From Flavobacterium sp. HBTb2-11-1 (GTDB taxonomy: Bacteria; Bacteroidota; Bacteroidia; Flavobacteriales; Flavobacteriaceae), in NCBI RefSeq assembly GCF_009826975.1, contig NZ_WUMO01000008.1, positions 62,001 through 126,000 of the forward strand: 64,000 bases of DNA, written 5' to 3'. The position numbers were made by a program, and so were the translations under genes. Below the pieces are notes generated by a model. It was not told the DNA's origin and did not search any database. It saw only the letters and a program-made list of their open reading frames with translations. Below, one piece after another: positions 46,233 to 54,381 of this stretch (positions are counted from its first letter, which is position 1; each line of letters begins with the position of its first letter).

Positions 46233-47519
46233 TTAATTCTGCTTAAACAAAGGAGCTTCCAAAGCCACTTCTTTTACCGATTGTGTTTCAGCTACTTTTT
46301 TCAAAGCAATAATGTAAGCAGCAATACGAGGCGTTACATTGTGTTTTACTGCCACTCTAAAAACAGTTTCAAAACCTTTTTCTAATATATCCTCCAGACG
46401 TTTATTAATCTGATGGATTCTCCAAGACTCCAAAAGCGAATTCTGAAGCCATTCGAAATAAGAAACGGTCACACCGCCTGCATTGGCTAAGATATCAGGA
46501 ACAACTAATATATTTTTATCATGCAAAATCTGATCTGCATCTGAAGCAACTGGGCCATTAGCACCTTCAACAATAATTCTGGCTTGAATGTCGCCTGCAT
46601 TTTTGTGCGTAATAACATCTTCTTTAGCAGCTGGAATTAAAACATCAACATCCAAAAGCAATAAATCTTCATGTTTTATGGCAACTGAATTTGGATATCC
46701 TTTTATGGTTTTGTTATTCAGATTGTAATACAAAATCAGTTCAGGAATATTAATTCCGTTCGGATTATAAAATGCTTCAGAAACATCGCTTACTGCTACA
46801 ATTTTCACTCCTTTTTCATGCAGAAATAAAGCAGAGTGTAATCCAACATTTCCAAATCCTTGAATTGCTGCTGTAGCTCTTGCCGGTCTGATTTTTAATT
46901 TTTGAAGCGCCAAAATCGTAATGATGCTTACGCCTCTTCCCGTTGCTTCTACTCTACCTAAAGATCCGCCAGAATGAAGGTGTTTTCCTGTAACTACAGC
47001 ATGAATTGGTCTTCCATGCAGTATTGAAAACTCATCCATCAGCCAGCCCATTTCGTCTGGACCTGTTCCCATGTCTGGTGCAGGAACATCTTTTTCTGGT
47101 CCGAAAATATCAGCTAAAGCTTTGGTGTAAGCTCTTGTAATTTTTTCTAATTCAGTTTTAGAATGGTTTCTAGGATCGCAAATAATGCCGCCTTTTGCTC
47201 CACCAAATGGAATTCCAGTTACAGCAGATTTCCAGGTCATCCAGGCGGCAAGTGCTTTTACCTCATCCAAATTAACACCGGTATCATAACGGATTCCTCC
47301 TTTTGAAGGTCCTAAAGCGGTATTGTGAATCACACGATATCCTTCAAAATTTTGAACGTTTCCGTTATCTAAAGTGATAGAAAAGTTTACCGTAATTTGT
47401 TTTTCTGGGCGCTGCAGTTTTTGTTTAATAGATTCATCTAAATTCAAAATATCTGCAGCGATATTAAAGCGATCAATCATAGATTGAAACGGATTGTGTT
47501 TTATAATTTCTGAGCTCAT
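46233..47519 (-). CDS. gdhA: Glutamate dehydrogenase (Glu/Leu/Phe/Val dehydrogenase family)
   Basis: The 428 residues have the N-terminal substrate domain with GPSKGGIRYDTGVNLDEVKA, the catalytic lysine region PFGGAKGGIICDP and PAPDMGTGPDEMGW, and a C-terminal Rossmann domain (AAIQGFGNVGLHSALFLHEK). Length and motifs fit the roughly 420-residue hexameric glutamate dehydrogenases that interconvert glutamate and 2-oxoglutarate plus ammonia. The coenzyme cannot be read with certainty; an acidic residue after the loop would favour NAD. The long upstream leader region is described separately. Confidence 0.9.
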   Translation of the reverse strand: MSSEIIKHNPFQSMIDRFNIAADILNLDESIKQKLQRPEKQITVNFSITLDNGNVQNFEGYRVIHNTALGPSKGGIRYDTGVNLDEVKALAAWMTWKSAVTGIPFGGAKGGIICDPRNHSKTELEKITRAYTKALADIFGPEKDVPAPDMGTGPDEMGWLMDEFSILHGRPIHAVVTGKHLHSGGSLGRVEATGRGVSIITILALQKLKIRPARATAAIQGFGNVGLHSALFLHEKGVKIVAVSDVSEAFYNPNGINIPELILYYNLNNKTIKGYPNSVAIKHEDLLLLDVDVLIPAAKEDVITHKNAGDIQARIIVEGANGPVASDADQILHDKNILVVPDILANAGGVTVSYFEWLQNSLLESWRIHQINKRLEDILEKGFETVFRVAVKHNVTPRIAAYIIALKKVAETQSVKEVALEAPLFKQN

Positions 47520-47591
47520 ACTATATAGTTTTTAGGTTTGGGTTATTTTTTTATGTTTATCAACCTTCTCTCTGAAGATTGTGTCTATTTT

Positions 47592-47660
47592 ATACTGTCT
47601 CCTAGTTGTAACACGGAATCTTGATGAGGCAGCGGCGCATCAAAATTTTCATATTTCTGT
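47592..47660 (-). CDS. Possible 22-codon upstream ORF before gdhA
   Basis: A short frame starting ATGAGAACCAAC after the leader terminator encodes MRTNRNMKILMRRCLIKIPC plus two more residues and ends 72 bp before gdhA. It lies over a small stem (TTGATG/CATCAA). It may be a regulatory micro-ORF or chance; nothing confirms translation. Confidence 0.25.
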
Positions 47661-47691
47661 TGGTTCTCATATCTTGATTTTTTAACGATTC

Positions 47692-47864
47692 AAAAAAAAG
47701 CCTTTCATGGTGCAATGAAAGGCTAAAAAAAAAAATAACTAACAAGTACTTTCTCTATTAACGCCATTTCAAAACGTGATTCATCATGCAGCACATCGCA
47801 AAGCAGCATGGAAAAGACGTTCTTATATTTTGACTATAGTTTTTCATTGTTGAGACAAAGCTAC
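47692..47864 (-). promoter_or_regulatory. Leader/attenuator-like transcript upstream of gdhA
   Basis: On the minus strand TAGCTTTG (47864-47857) is a perfect -7 element. About 160 nt later is a strong intrinsic terminator: AGCCTTTCAT, 6-nt loop, ATGAAAGGCT (47724-47699), then eight U. Between them are two overlapping short frames: 41 codons starting at 47848 and ending in the terminator stem with Phe-Phe-Phe, and 12 codons starting at 47796 (MCCMMNHVLKWR). A further hairpin CATGCTGC/GCTGCATG covers the Cys-Met codons. This fits a transcription attenuator or a small RNA. Which is not known. Confidence 0.5.
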
Positions 47865-47969
47865 AAAATTATATTTATAAATTCTATAGAATTAGTAGAG
47901 TTAATTTAAAACATTTTCAATTTACTTACAAAAACAGCTGTAAATTAAAGGATTATAAACTAAAAAAAA

Positions 47970-48824
47970 TTACTGCAATTGCGATAAAAATATAAAAACA
48001 ACCGCTATAAGAGCTAAAAACAGTCCCAAAATATTTATTTTAGATAGTTTTTCTTTGAAGAAAAAAGCGCCAATTAGAGTTCCTAAAATAATTACCCCCA
48101 TATTCATTCCGGCAAAAACTGTCGATGGATTTTCTGAAAATGCTTTATGCGCTTTTAAATAGAATAATATATTCCCGAAGTTGAAAATTCCAACCAATAT
48201 TCCGAAAGGAATGCTTTTTAGAACAAAATTTTCTTTCGCTACGAACAGCTTATACAGCACGATTACAATAGAAATGGCAAAAGCAATTAAGAAAACAAAA
48301 AATAAAGATGTTGTATAAGGAACTACAGTATACAAAGCTATTTTCTTAAAAAGAATGTCTATTATTCCAAAACCAAGTAAAACTGTTGCTGGATAAATCC
48401 ATTTATTTTCTGCGTTATCTGATGGCTTTTTTAAGATGAATAAAAGTGCCGCAAAGCCAACTAAAACTCCAATAACTTTATAAGTATTAAATCCTTCATT
48501 AAATAACAGCCAAGCCGCCAAAATCGGAATAAATAAAGACAATCTTTGTGCAGCATCTGTTTTTGCAATTCCCATATATTTTATAGAAAGTGCTAGAAAC
48601 AGAAATAATATTGGAAGTAAAATTCCAACAGAAGTATAAATTTCTAATGGTGCATTATGATCTAATGCATTTAGATCTGGCGTAAATGTAAAGTAACAAA
48701 GCGTAATCGCGGCGATGTAATTGAACGAAATAATCTGTGACGGATTAGCATTATATTTTCTAGAAATTTTGAAAATAACACCAACAATTACACTGCAAAG
48801 AATACTTAATATAAGGAATAACAT
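47970..48824 (-). CDS. EamA/DMT-superfamily transporter
   Basis: The 284 residues form about ten membrane helices in two EamA repeats, with TDAAQRLSLFIPILAAWLLF and NEGFNTYKVIGVLVGFAALL in the first and FAGMNMGVIILGTLIGAFFF with KEKLSKINILGLFLALIAVVF in the second. Members export metabolites such as amino acids or nucleobases. Substrate unknown. It is monocistronic, separated from gdhA by the leader region. Confidence 0.85.
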   Translation of the reverse strand: MLFLILSILCSVIVGVIFKISRKYNANPSQIISFNYIAAITLCYFTFTPDLNALDHNAPLEIYTSVGILLPILFLFLALSIKYMGIAKTDAAQRLSLFIPILAAWLLFNEGFNTYKVIGVLVGFAALLFILKKPSDNAENKWIYPATVLLGFGIIDILFKKIALYTVVPYTTSLFFVFLIAFAISIVIVLYKLFVAKENFVLKSIPFGILVGIFNFGNILFYLKAHKAFSENPSTVFAGMNMGVIILGTLIGAFFFKEKLSKINILGLFLALIAVVFIFLSQLQ

Positions 48825-48925
48825 AAATTTATTTTTGGATTGTAAAAGTAGCTATTGTAAAATAAAAAAGTCCAGCCGGTTTAAAAAAACCAGCTAGACC
48901 AGATTAAATTTTTAATATTATGTTT

Positions 48926-50389
48926 TTAAAATTTACTGATATAACTTCCGTAAATATCTCTAAACTGATTTCCTTTTGCAAAACGATCTTTGCTCAGTTT
49001 TTTATATTCAACCAATCCCCAAAGAATGAATTCTTTCATAAAATAAACATCTTCTTTTGCTAATTGTGGCTGGTATTTTTTTAATAATTCATCTAACGGC
49101 GTTACTTCATCTAGAATATTTTTGTATTCCTTGTCTGAAGCATCATCCAATAATTCGAAACCACTTTCTGCGAAAAACCATTCAACAATATCTGAATATG
49201 GCGTTTTTTCGTCTGGTTTTTCTAATTTTTCAATTTTAGGGAAATATTCTGGGAATAAGGCTCGAATCGCAGACCCAATCAGACTTTCAGCAACAACATT
49301 GGCTCCCTCCTGCTCTCCTTCGTAAACCAATTCTACTTTTCCTGTAATAGCTGGAATGATTCCGATAAAATCTGATAAACGCAAAGTGGTTTTATCTGCT
49401 CCAGAAATCAAAGCTCGGCGCTCTGCTGTACTGATTAAATTCTCGAATGCCGTAATGCTCATTCTGGCACTTACACCACTTTTATTATCGATATATTCGC
49501 TTTCACGCGCTTCAAAACTGATTTGCTCTAAAATATCTCTAGCCAAACTTGGAACGTAAACAACATCAGTTTGGTTTTGATCTAATTTAGATTCTTGTTC
49601 TGTGATGGTTCTTGCAATTTCAATGCTTTCTGGATAATGCGTTAGAATCTGAGAACCAATTCTATCTTTTAAAGGCGTTACAATACTTCCTCTATTGGTA
49701 TAATCTTCTGGATTTGCGGTGAAAACAAACTGCATATCTAAAGGCATTCTTAATTTGAATCCTCTAATCTGAATATCGCCTTCTTGCAGAATATTGAATA
49801 ACGCAACTTGAATTCTTGCTTGCAAATCTGGCAATTCGTTAATTACAAAAATACAGCGATTCGCTCTCGGAATCATTCCGAAGTGAATTACACGATCGTC
49901 TGCATAAGACAGTTTTAGATTGGCTGCTTTTATCGGATCAACATCTCCGATTAAATCAGCAACCGTAACGTCTGGCGTAGCCAGTTTTTCGAAGAAACGC
50001 TCACTTCTGTGCAACCACGCAATTGGTGTTTCATCTCCTTTTTCTGCAATTAAATCTTTTGCAAAACGAGAAATAGGATGTAACGGATCGTCATTAATCT
50101 CTGAACCTTCCACAAACGGAATGTATTCATCTAATAATTCGACCATTTTACGAGCCAAACGCGTTTTTGCCTGTCCGCGAAGTCCCAGTAAATTAATATT
50201 ATGACGAGATAAAATTGCTCTCTCCAGCTCAGGAATCACAGTATTTTCGAATCCGTGAACACCTTCAAAAACAGGTTTCCCCGATTTGATTTTCTCGCGA
50301 AGATTATTTCTCAATTCGTCTTTAATGCTTGTACTTTTATATCCAGCGGCTTTTAATTGACCTAATGTCTTTACAGTATTTATTTCCAT
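48926..50389 (-). CDS. MoxR-like/Mg-chelatase-type AAA ATPase
   Basis: This 487-residue AAA+ ATPase has Walker A GLRGQAKTRLAR (about 69-80), Walker B CIFVINELPDL, sensor-1 VFTANPEDYTNRG and an arginine-finger/lid region. The helix insert with DLIGDVDPIKAANLKLSYAD matches the Mg-chelatase I/RavA-like clade. It is encoded downstream of a VWA-domain protein on the same strand (132 bp apart), a pair that usually acts as a chaperone-like remodelling machine, here without chlorophyll genes. The target is unknown. Confidence 0.85.
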   Translation of the reverse strand: MEINTVKTLGQLKAAGYKSTSIKDELRNNLREKIKSGKPVFEGVHGFENTVIPELERAILSRHNINLLGLRGQAKTRLARKMVELLDEYIPFVEGSEINDDPLHPISRFAKDLIAEKGDETPIAWLHRSERFFEKLATPDVTVADLIGDVDPIKAANLKLSYADDRVIHFGMIPRANRCIFVINELPDLQARIQVALFNILQEGDIQIRGFKLRMPLDMQFVFTANPEDYTNRGSIVTPLKDRIGSQILTHYPESIEIARTITEQESKLDQNQTDVVYVPSLARDILEQISFEARESEYIDNKSGVSARMSITAFENLISTAERRALISGADKTTLRLSDFIGIIPAITGKVELVYEGEQEGANVVAESLIGSAIRALFPEYFPKIEKLEKPDEKTPYSDIVEWFFAESGFELLDDASDKEYKNILDEVTPLDELLKKYQPQLAKEDVYFMKEFILWGLVEYKKLSKDRFAKGNQFRDIYGSYISKF

Positions 50390-50459
50390 TGTGTTGAAAT
50401 GTAATTTTTTATTTTATTTTTTTTCAAAAGGCAAAGCATTTTGTCTTCACTTTGCGTAG

Positions 50460-50521
50460 ACGCACTGCAGTGCGTCTCTACAAAAAACCTTTGAACCTTT
50501 GTCCCTCAGAACCTCTGTCCC
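50460..50521. repeat. Family E palindrome and family D arm
   Basis: GACGCACTGCAGTGCGTCTC at 50460 repeats the sequence found at 29201; it is followed by AACCTTTGAACCTTTGTCCC of the family D type. Between the MoxR and VWA genes. Confidence 0.65.
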
Positions 50522-51640
50522 TTATTTAATCCTTTTCTTCCTATTTGCTTCATAATCTTCAAAAATCATTTCACCCAAACCTTTAATTCCGGTATAAAAT
50601 GCTTTTCCTTGATTGGCTTCTGTAAACTGATTCACAAAACGTTGCAAATACGGATCTCTCGCAATCATAAAAGTAGTAATCGGAATATGAAGTTTTCTTG
50701 CCTGTTGCGCCTGAGTATAACATTTATCGACAATGTATTCATCCAAACCGTTACTATTCATATAATAAGAACCATCTCGCTCACGAACGCAACTTGGTTT
50801 TCCGTCAGTAATCATAAAAATTTGCTTGTTCGTATTACGTTTTCTGCGAAGAATATCCATCGCCAATTGCAAACCAGCAACTGTATTGGTATGATACGGA
50901 CCAACTTGCAAATACGGTAAATCTTTAATTGGAATTGTCCACGCATCATTGCCAAAAACCAAAATATCTAACGTATCTTTTGGGTATCTTGTTGTGATTA
51001 ACTCAGCCAACGCCATGGCAACTTTTTTCGCAGGAGTAATTCGGTCTTCACCATATAAAATCATACTGTGGCTAATATCGATCATCAAAACCGTGCTCAT
51101 TTGAGCTTTGTACTGAGCATCTTCTACGATCAAATCGTTTTCGGTAAGCATAAAACTTTCTACACCATTATTGACTTGAGCGTTTCGAAGACTTTCAGTC
51201 AAAGAAATCCTTTCTAAGCTATCGCCAAAATTATATTCACGGAATTCTCCTGTGTGTTCATCGCCGCTTCCAGCATATTTTGTTTTATGATTTCCGTTTC
51301 CAGATTTTTTCAAGTTTCCAAAAATCTGATCTAACGCTTGCTGTCTTATCGCTCTTTCCGTTTTTGCTGTAATGCCAAAACCAGAACTTCCATCACCTTT
51401 TACTTCATCTCTGATGTACCCTTTTTTCTTCAGGTCTTCGATAAAATCGTCAATAGTATAATTTTCGTCGGTAAGTTTATATTCTTTGTCCAGTTCCCGA
51501 AGCCAGCTGATTGCTTCATCAAAATCGCCCGAAGTATGGGTGATCAGCTCTTTAAAAATCGTAAAAAGTTTGTCAAACGGAGACTGAAAAGGAGCTTCGT
51601 AAGTCTTAAAATAAAAGCCTTTTTTAAATTCTTTTTTCAT
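50522..51640 (-). CDS. VWA-domain protein, partner of the MoxR-like ATPase
   Basis: The 372 residues have a helical N-terminal part (about 1-175) and a C-terminal von Willebrand A domain with an intact MIDAS: MLIDISHSMILYGED (D-x-S-x-S), a later Thr (PYHTNTVAGLQLAMDIL) and FMITDGKPSC (Asp). This places it with the VWA proteins co-encoded with MoxR-type ATPases. A copy of the palindrome CTAACAGTGTTAG lies 85 bp upstream, which may link it to the TetR regulon of the RND operon. Confidence 0.85.
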   Translation of the reverse strand: MKKEFKKGFYFKTYEAPFQSPFDKLFTIFKELITHTSGDFDEAISWLRELDKEYKLTDENYTIDDFIEDLKKKGYIRDEVKGDGSSGFGITAKTERAIRQQALDQIFGNLKKSGNGNHKTKYAGSGDEHTGEFREYNFGDSLERISLTESLRNAQVNNGVESFMLTENDLIVEDAQYKAQMSTVLMIDISHSMILYGEDRITPAKKVAMALAELITTRYPKDTLDILVFGNDAWTIPIKDLPYLQVGPYHTNTVAGLQLAMDILRRKRNTNKQIFMITDGKPSCVRERDGSYYMNSNGLDEYIVDKCYTQAQQARKLHIPITTFMIARDPYLQRFVNQFTEANQGKAFYTGIKGLGEMIFEDYEANRKKRIK

Positions 51641-51724
51641 AAATCTAAAATTACATCTTTTTGGAATTATGAAAAACGAAACATTTATTAATTTTTAGTT
51701 AAAATATCTAACCAAAAATCTCAA

Positions 51725-51737
51725 CTAACAGTGTTAG
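51725..51737. promoter_or_regulatory. Remote TetR-type operator
   Basis: CTAACAGTGTTAG is a perfect 6+1+6 inverted repeat, followed by ATATAAT. It equals the core before the TetR gene at 984 with one base better symmetry. It lies 85 bp upstream of the VWA gene. Confidence 0.5.
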
Positions 51738-51746
51738 ATATAATAA

Positions 51747-52127
51747 TTATTCAAACTTTCCATTCAAATAATACCAAGCTTCATTTTCGAATTTAAAAGC
51801 AGAAAATTCATAATGCACTTGCGGTTTATTATTAGAATCTAAAAAATTAGCTTTGAATTCTACTGTGTTTTCTGAAAAGCTCAGAATTTCTAATTTCTGC
51901 CATTTATTAGAAACTGCCCATCTTAAAATTTCAGTCTTTGAATAATACTTTCTTTCCGAAACATAAGTAGTTTCCATCAAATAATCGGCATTGTGAGTTG
52001 CATATGCCGAATATCTGGAACGCATTAGAGACAATGCTGAAGGCGCTTTTTGACTGCCATTTAGATACAATCCACAGCAGTTTTCAAAAAGCAATCCTGT
52101 ATCGCAGAAACATTCTTTATTCTCCAT
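51747..52127 (-). CDS. YchJ-family protein (UPF0225) with SEC-C-like cysteines
   Basis: This 126-residue protein starts MENKECFCDTGLLFENCCGL, a zinc-type Cys cluster like the SEC-C motif (CxC..CC), then the YchJ core SALSLMRSRYSAYATHNADYLMETTY split over the next 40 residues, with an NTF2-like fold to the end (WYYLNGKFE). Function unproven. Its start overlaps the preceding gene's end by 11 bp. Confidence 0.88.
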   Translation of the reverse strand: MENKECFCDTGLLFENCCGLYLNGSQKAPSALSLMRSRYSAYATHNADYLMETTYVSERKYYSKTEILRWAVSNKWQKLEILSFSENTVEFKANFLDSNNKPQVHYEFSAFKFENEAWYYLNGKFE

Positions 52128-52350
52128 CTACGGGTTCTTCTCCATTAATTTTAACATGAAGCTGATTTAGCAAAACTTGATAACGGGTAATTTCTCTCAC
52201 TTCTTCATCCTCCTCAGCAAAATCAATCATTTCGTCTAATGTTTCACTTACTTCCAATAATTTGTTGTTTGCTTCTCTATCGTTTTTCGCAGCAATCAAA
52301 TCAATGATTTCCTGTACGTTTGCTTTTAGGTTTTCGAATTTACTATTCAT
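52117..52350 (-). CDS. Small acidic helical protein, unknown
   Basis: The 77 residues are helical and charged (NLKANVQEIIDLIAAKNDRE, ETLDEMIDFAEEDEEVREI, RYQVLLNQLHVKINGEEP). No family recognised. It overlaps the start of the ychJ-like gene by 11 bp, so it is translationally coupled to it and real. Confidence 0.7.
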   Translation of the reverse strand: MNSKFENLKANVQEIIDLIAAKNDREANNKLLEVSETLDEMIDFAEEDEEVREITRYQVLLNQLHVKINGEEPVDGE

Positions 52351-52378
52351 ATTGTTTTTTTGTTGTTTTTGTTTCAGG

Positions 52379-52408
52379 TTTCAAGTTTCAAGTTTCAAGT
52401 TTCAAGTT
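52379..52408. repeat. (TTTCAAG)4 tandem repeat
   Basis: Four heptamer units lie in the gap between two small minus-strand genes; similar single words occur at 53482-53500. Confidence 0.7.
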
Positions 52409-52455
52409 CATTGCGTTACCTTGCAACGTAAAACTTTAAACCTGAAACAAATATT

Positions 52456-52602
52456 TTACTCTTCGTTTTTACTTTGGTTGAATTTCTTCACGATTTCTTT
52501 TAATTTTTCTTTTCGGGCAATTTCTGCTTGTTTGGCTTTTGCCTGGGCTTTGTGCAATTTATCGTTGTGCTTTTTGATGTTTTTTTCGTTATTGCGTCCC
52601 AT
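52456..52602 (-). CDS. Small basic coiled-coil protein, translationally coupled
   Basis: A 48-codon gene whose ATG overlaps the stop codon of the upstream gene by one base. The product is very basic and helical: start MGRNNEKNIKKHNDKL, then HKAQAKAKQAEIARKEKLKE. Such small Lys-rich proteins of unknown function are common beside this kind of gene in flavobacteria. Coupling and lack of hydrophobic codons make it likely real. Confidence 0.6.
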   Translation of the reverse strand: MGRNNEKNIKKHNDKLHKAQAKAKQAEIARKEKLKEIVKKFNQSKNEE

Positions 52603-53144
52603 TACACTTCTCTTTTAATTTGTTCCAAAGTTTTTTCCGTAAAAATCAATTCGTTGATAAGCTGTTTTCGCAAATCATCAATATCATCATAATCAAAATG
52701 TTTTGCCCAGTTGGTCAGCTGTTGCAGGTTTCTAATCTGTTTTAATCTTTTTGTGGTTTCAGCACTTGTTCTTAAAACTGCTTTTCCGTCATATTCGGGA
52801 TTATTTTTATGCTGATAATTGGCTAGATTCTTTTCGAAATCGGCTTCAATATAATACAATTTATCAATTGCATTATCGGGATAAAATTCAGTCCATTTTG
52901 CAAAACCTATTTTAGTCTTCGATTCTGTTTCTGGATCCCGCGCAATCAAGCGCCATTTACTGTTTGCCAGTCTTCCCCAATGATTCGAAACGCGGTACAT
53001 GCCTTCTTCCGTATAGTAATACGTGCTTCCAGCCTTACTTTCAAATTGTTTTTTCAAACCTTGAATCGCATCTGGAAGTACTTCGTTAAAGGTACAAAAG
53101 GTATTTTTAAAAGAATTAGGATGTGGCTTAAAGTTTTTCTGCAT
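52602..53144 (-). CDS. Conserved hypothetical protein
   Basis: This 180-residue protein, with PDAIQGLKKQFESKAGSTYYY, MYRVSNHWGRLANSKWRLI and FTEKTLEQIKREV, resembles a family seen across Flavobacteriia without a known role. It is largely helical with a beta hairpin. The stop overlaps the start of the 48-residue gene. It faces away from the next gene, sharing a 90-bp promoter region. Confidence 0.65.
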   Translation of the reverse strand: MQKNFKPHPNSFKNTFCTFNEVLPDAIQGLKKQFESKAGSTYYYTEEGMYRVSNHWGRLANSKWRLIARDPETESKTKIGFAKWTEFYPDNAIDKLYYIEADFEKNLANYQHKNNPEYDGKAVLRTSAETTKRLKQIRNLQQLTNWAKHFDYDDIDDLRKQLINELIFTEKTLEQIKREV

Positions 53145-53197
53145 GCTGCAAATATACTCAGATTACGTCGAACTCCCTAAACCAAGCCTAAATTGCT

Positions 53198-53205
53198 TAC
53201 CTTTG
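53198..53205 (+). promoter_or_regulatory. -7 element of the 81-residue gene
   Basis: TACCTTTG, 27 bp before ATG 53232. No TTG at the expected distance. Confidence 0.5.
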
Positions 53206-53231
53206 CTCCTTCAATTCAAAACAAAAAAATC

Positions 53232-53477
53232 ATGTCTAAAGATTTAGAACAAAAAATGCCTCAAAAAGGAGTTTTTACCGGCATTATCGAAAAAGATGAA
53301 AATAATAATTATTTCTGCGGAGAATATCTTTTAGACTATAAAATGGTTCAAGCGAAATTTAATGTCGGCGATTGGATTACCATAAAATCTGTTATCGAAA
53401 ACCCAAGCGACATGAGCTACAAACAATATCCTAAGAAATCTAGAAATTTCGATAAAGCGAATCACAAACCGGAATAA
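53232..53477 (+). CDS. Small conserved hypothetical protein
   Basis: This 81-residue protein with MPQKGVFTGIIEKDENNNYF, CGEYLLDYKMVQAKFNVGDW and ITIKSVIENPSDMSYKQYP has the look of a small beta-barrel of unknown function. ATG 53232 is used because the promoter -7 element at 53198 would lie inside a longer frame. A role cannot be inferred. Confidence 0.65.
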   Translation: MSKDLEQKMPQKGVFTGIIEKDENNNYFCGEYLLDYKMVQAKFNVGDWITIKSVIENPSDMSYKQYPKKSRNFDKANHKPE

Positions 53478-53538
53478 ATTGTTTGTTTCAGGTTTCAGGT
53501 TTTTCTTGTTTTAAGTTGTTTGTTGGGACGTTTTTTTA

Positions 53539-53740
53539 AACCGCAAAAGTTGATTTTAACCGCAAAGGCTGCAAAGAATTACGCAAAGAACGCTAAGACA
53601 TTTCTGCTAAAAGTTAAATAAGATCTAAATATTAAGTTCGCAAAGCTAAGTATAGACATAGCTTTGCGAACTTTTCATTTTAATGATTCTTAAAAAAACT
53701 TTGCGCACTTTGCGTAATTCTTTGCGTACTTTGCGGTAAA
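53539..53740. repeat. Nested inverted repeat, family B copy 3
   Basis: CCGCAAAGGCTGCAAAGAAT (53560-) pairs with its near-complement ending at 53737 (ATTCTTTGCGTACTTTGCGG); inner GTTCGCAAAGCTAAGTATAGACATAGCTTTGCGAAC (split; 53636-53671) is a second perfect stem. 53478-53918 otherwise holds no gene. Confidence 0.7.
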
Positions 53741-53841
53741 AAAGGCACCGTTAAAAACACTCAAAAAACTCCGTTAACATTTTAATAAACCAACTTTCCT
53801 GAATATTTTTTGCATCAAAACTGAAAAGTTAAAAAAAAGTG

Positions 53842-53849
53842 TACCTTTG
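53842..53849 (+). promoter_or_regulatory. -7 element of the J-domain gene
   Basis: TACCTTTG, 70 bp before the start codon. Confidence 0.5.
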
Positions 53850-53918
53850 CAAAAAATTTGTCGATTTGAACTAAAAAAGAACGATTTCAAACTAATAGAC
53901 AAGTAGTTACCTTTATTT

Positions 53919-54359
53919 ATGAAAAAAATAGTTGAATACCGCAAGTTACTAAACGTAGACAAAACTGCAGAATTAAAAGATTTAAAAACAATTTATCGTA
54001 ATGCGATGAAAGAATCTCATCCTGATAAATTTGTTGGAAATGAAGCTGGTTTAAAAGAAGCAGAAGAAAAAAGTAAAACGATTATCGAAGCTTACCACTT
54101 TTTAGTAAGTATTCACCCTGATACTATCAAACTTAATTTACCTGAGTACACAGAAACAATTTCTACTTGCTCTATCACAGATTTTAAATTTGTAGAAGGT
54201 CGTTTAATTATTGACTTTTCTAACGGAAGTGTTTACGAATACATCAGTGTTCCTAAAGCAACTTATGTTAAAATGGTAAATGCAGATTCTCCGGCAAGAT
54301 TTGCAAAAAGACATATTTTGAACTCTTTTACTTGGAGAAAGAAAACAAATCAAGAATAA
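53919..54359 (+). CDS. J-domain/KTSC-domain fusion protein
   Basis: The 146 residues carry an N-terminal J-like domain (about 1-65) with the HPD tripeptide (NAMKESHPDKFVGNEAG), which stimulates DnaK-type chaperones, and a C-terminal KTSC-like domain (about 85-140: SCSITDFKFVEGRLIIDFSN, YEYISVPKATYVKMVNADSP) of the type found near lysyl-tRNA synthetases. The fusion appears widely in this phylum. A promoter -7 element and a terminator bracket the gene, so it is monocistronic. Confidence 0.85.
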   Translation: MKKIVEYRKLLNVDKTAELKDLKTIYRNAMKESHPDKFVGNEAGLKEAEEKSKTIIEAYHFLVSIHPDTIKLNLPEYTETISTCSITDFKFVEGRLIIDFSNGSVYEYISVPKATYVKMVNADSPARFAKRHILNSFTWRKKTNQE

Positions 54360-54381
54360 GTTTTACAACGCTATATTTTAT

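Noticed and set aside
47520-47660. SAM-type or other known riboswitch before gdhA
   Set aside because: I looked for the conserved SAM-I, cobalamin and THF core words and found none; only small stems are present.
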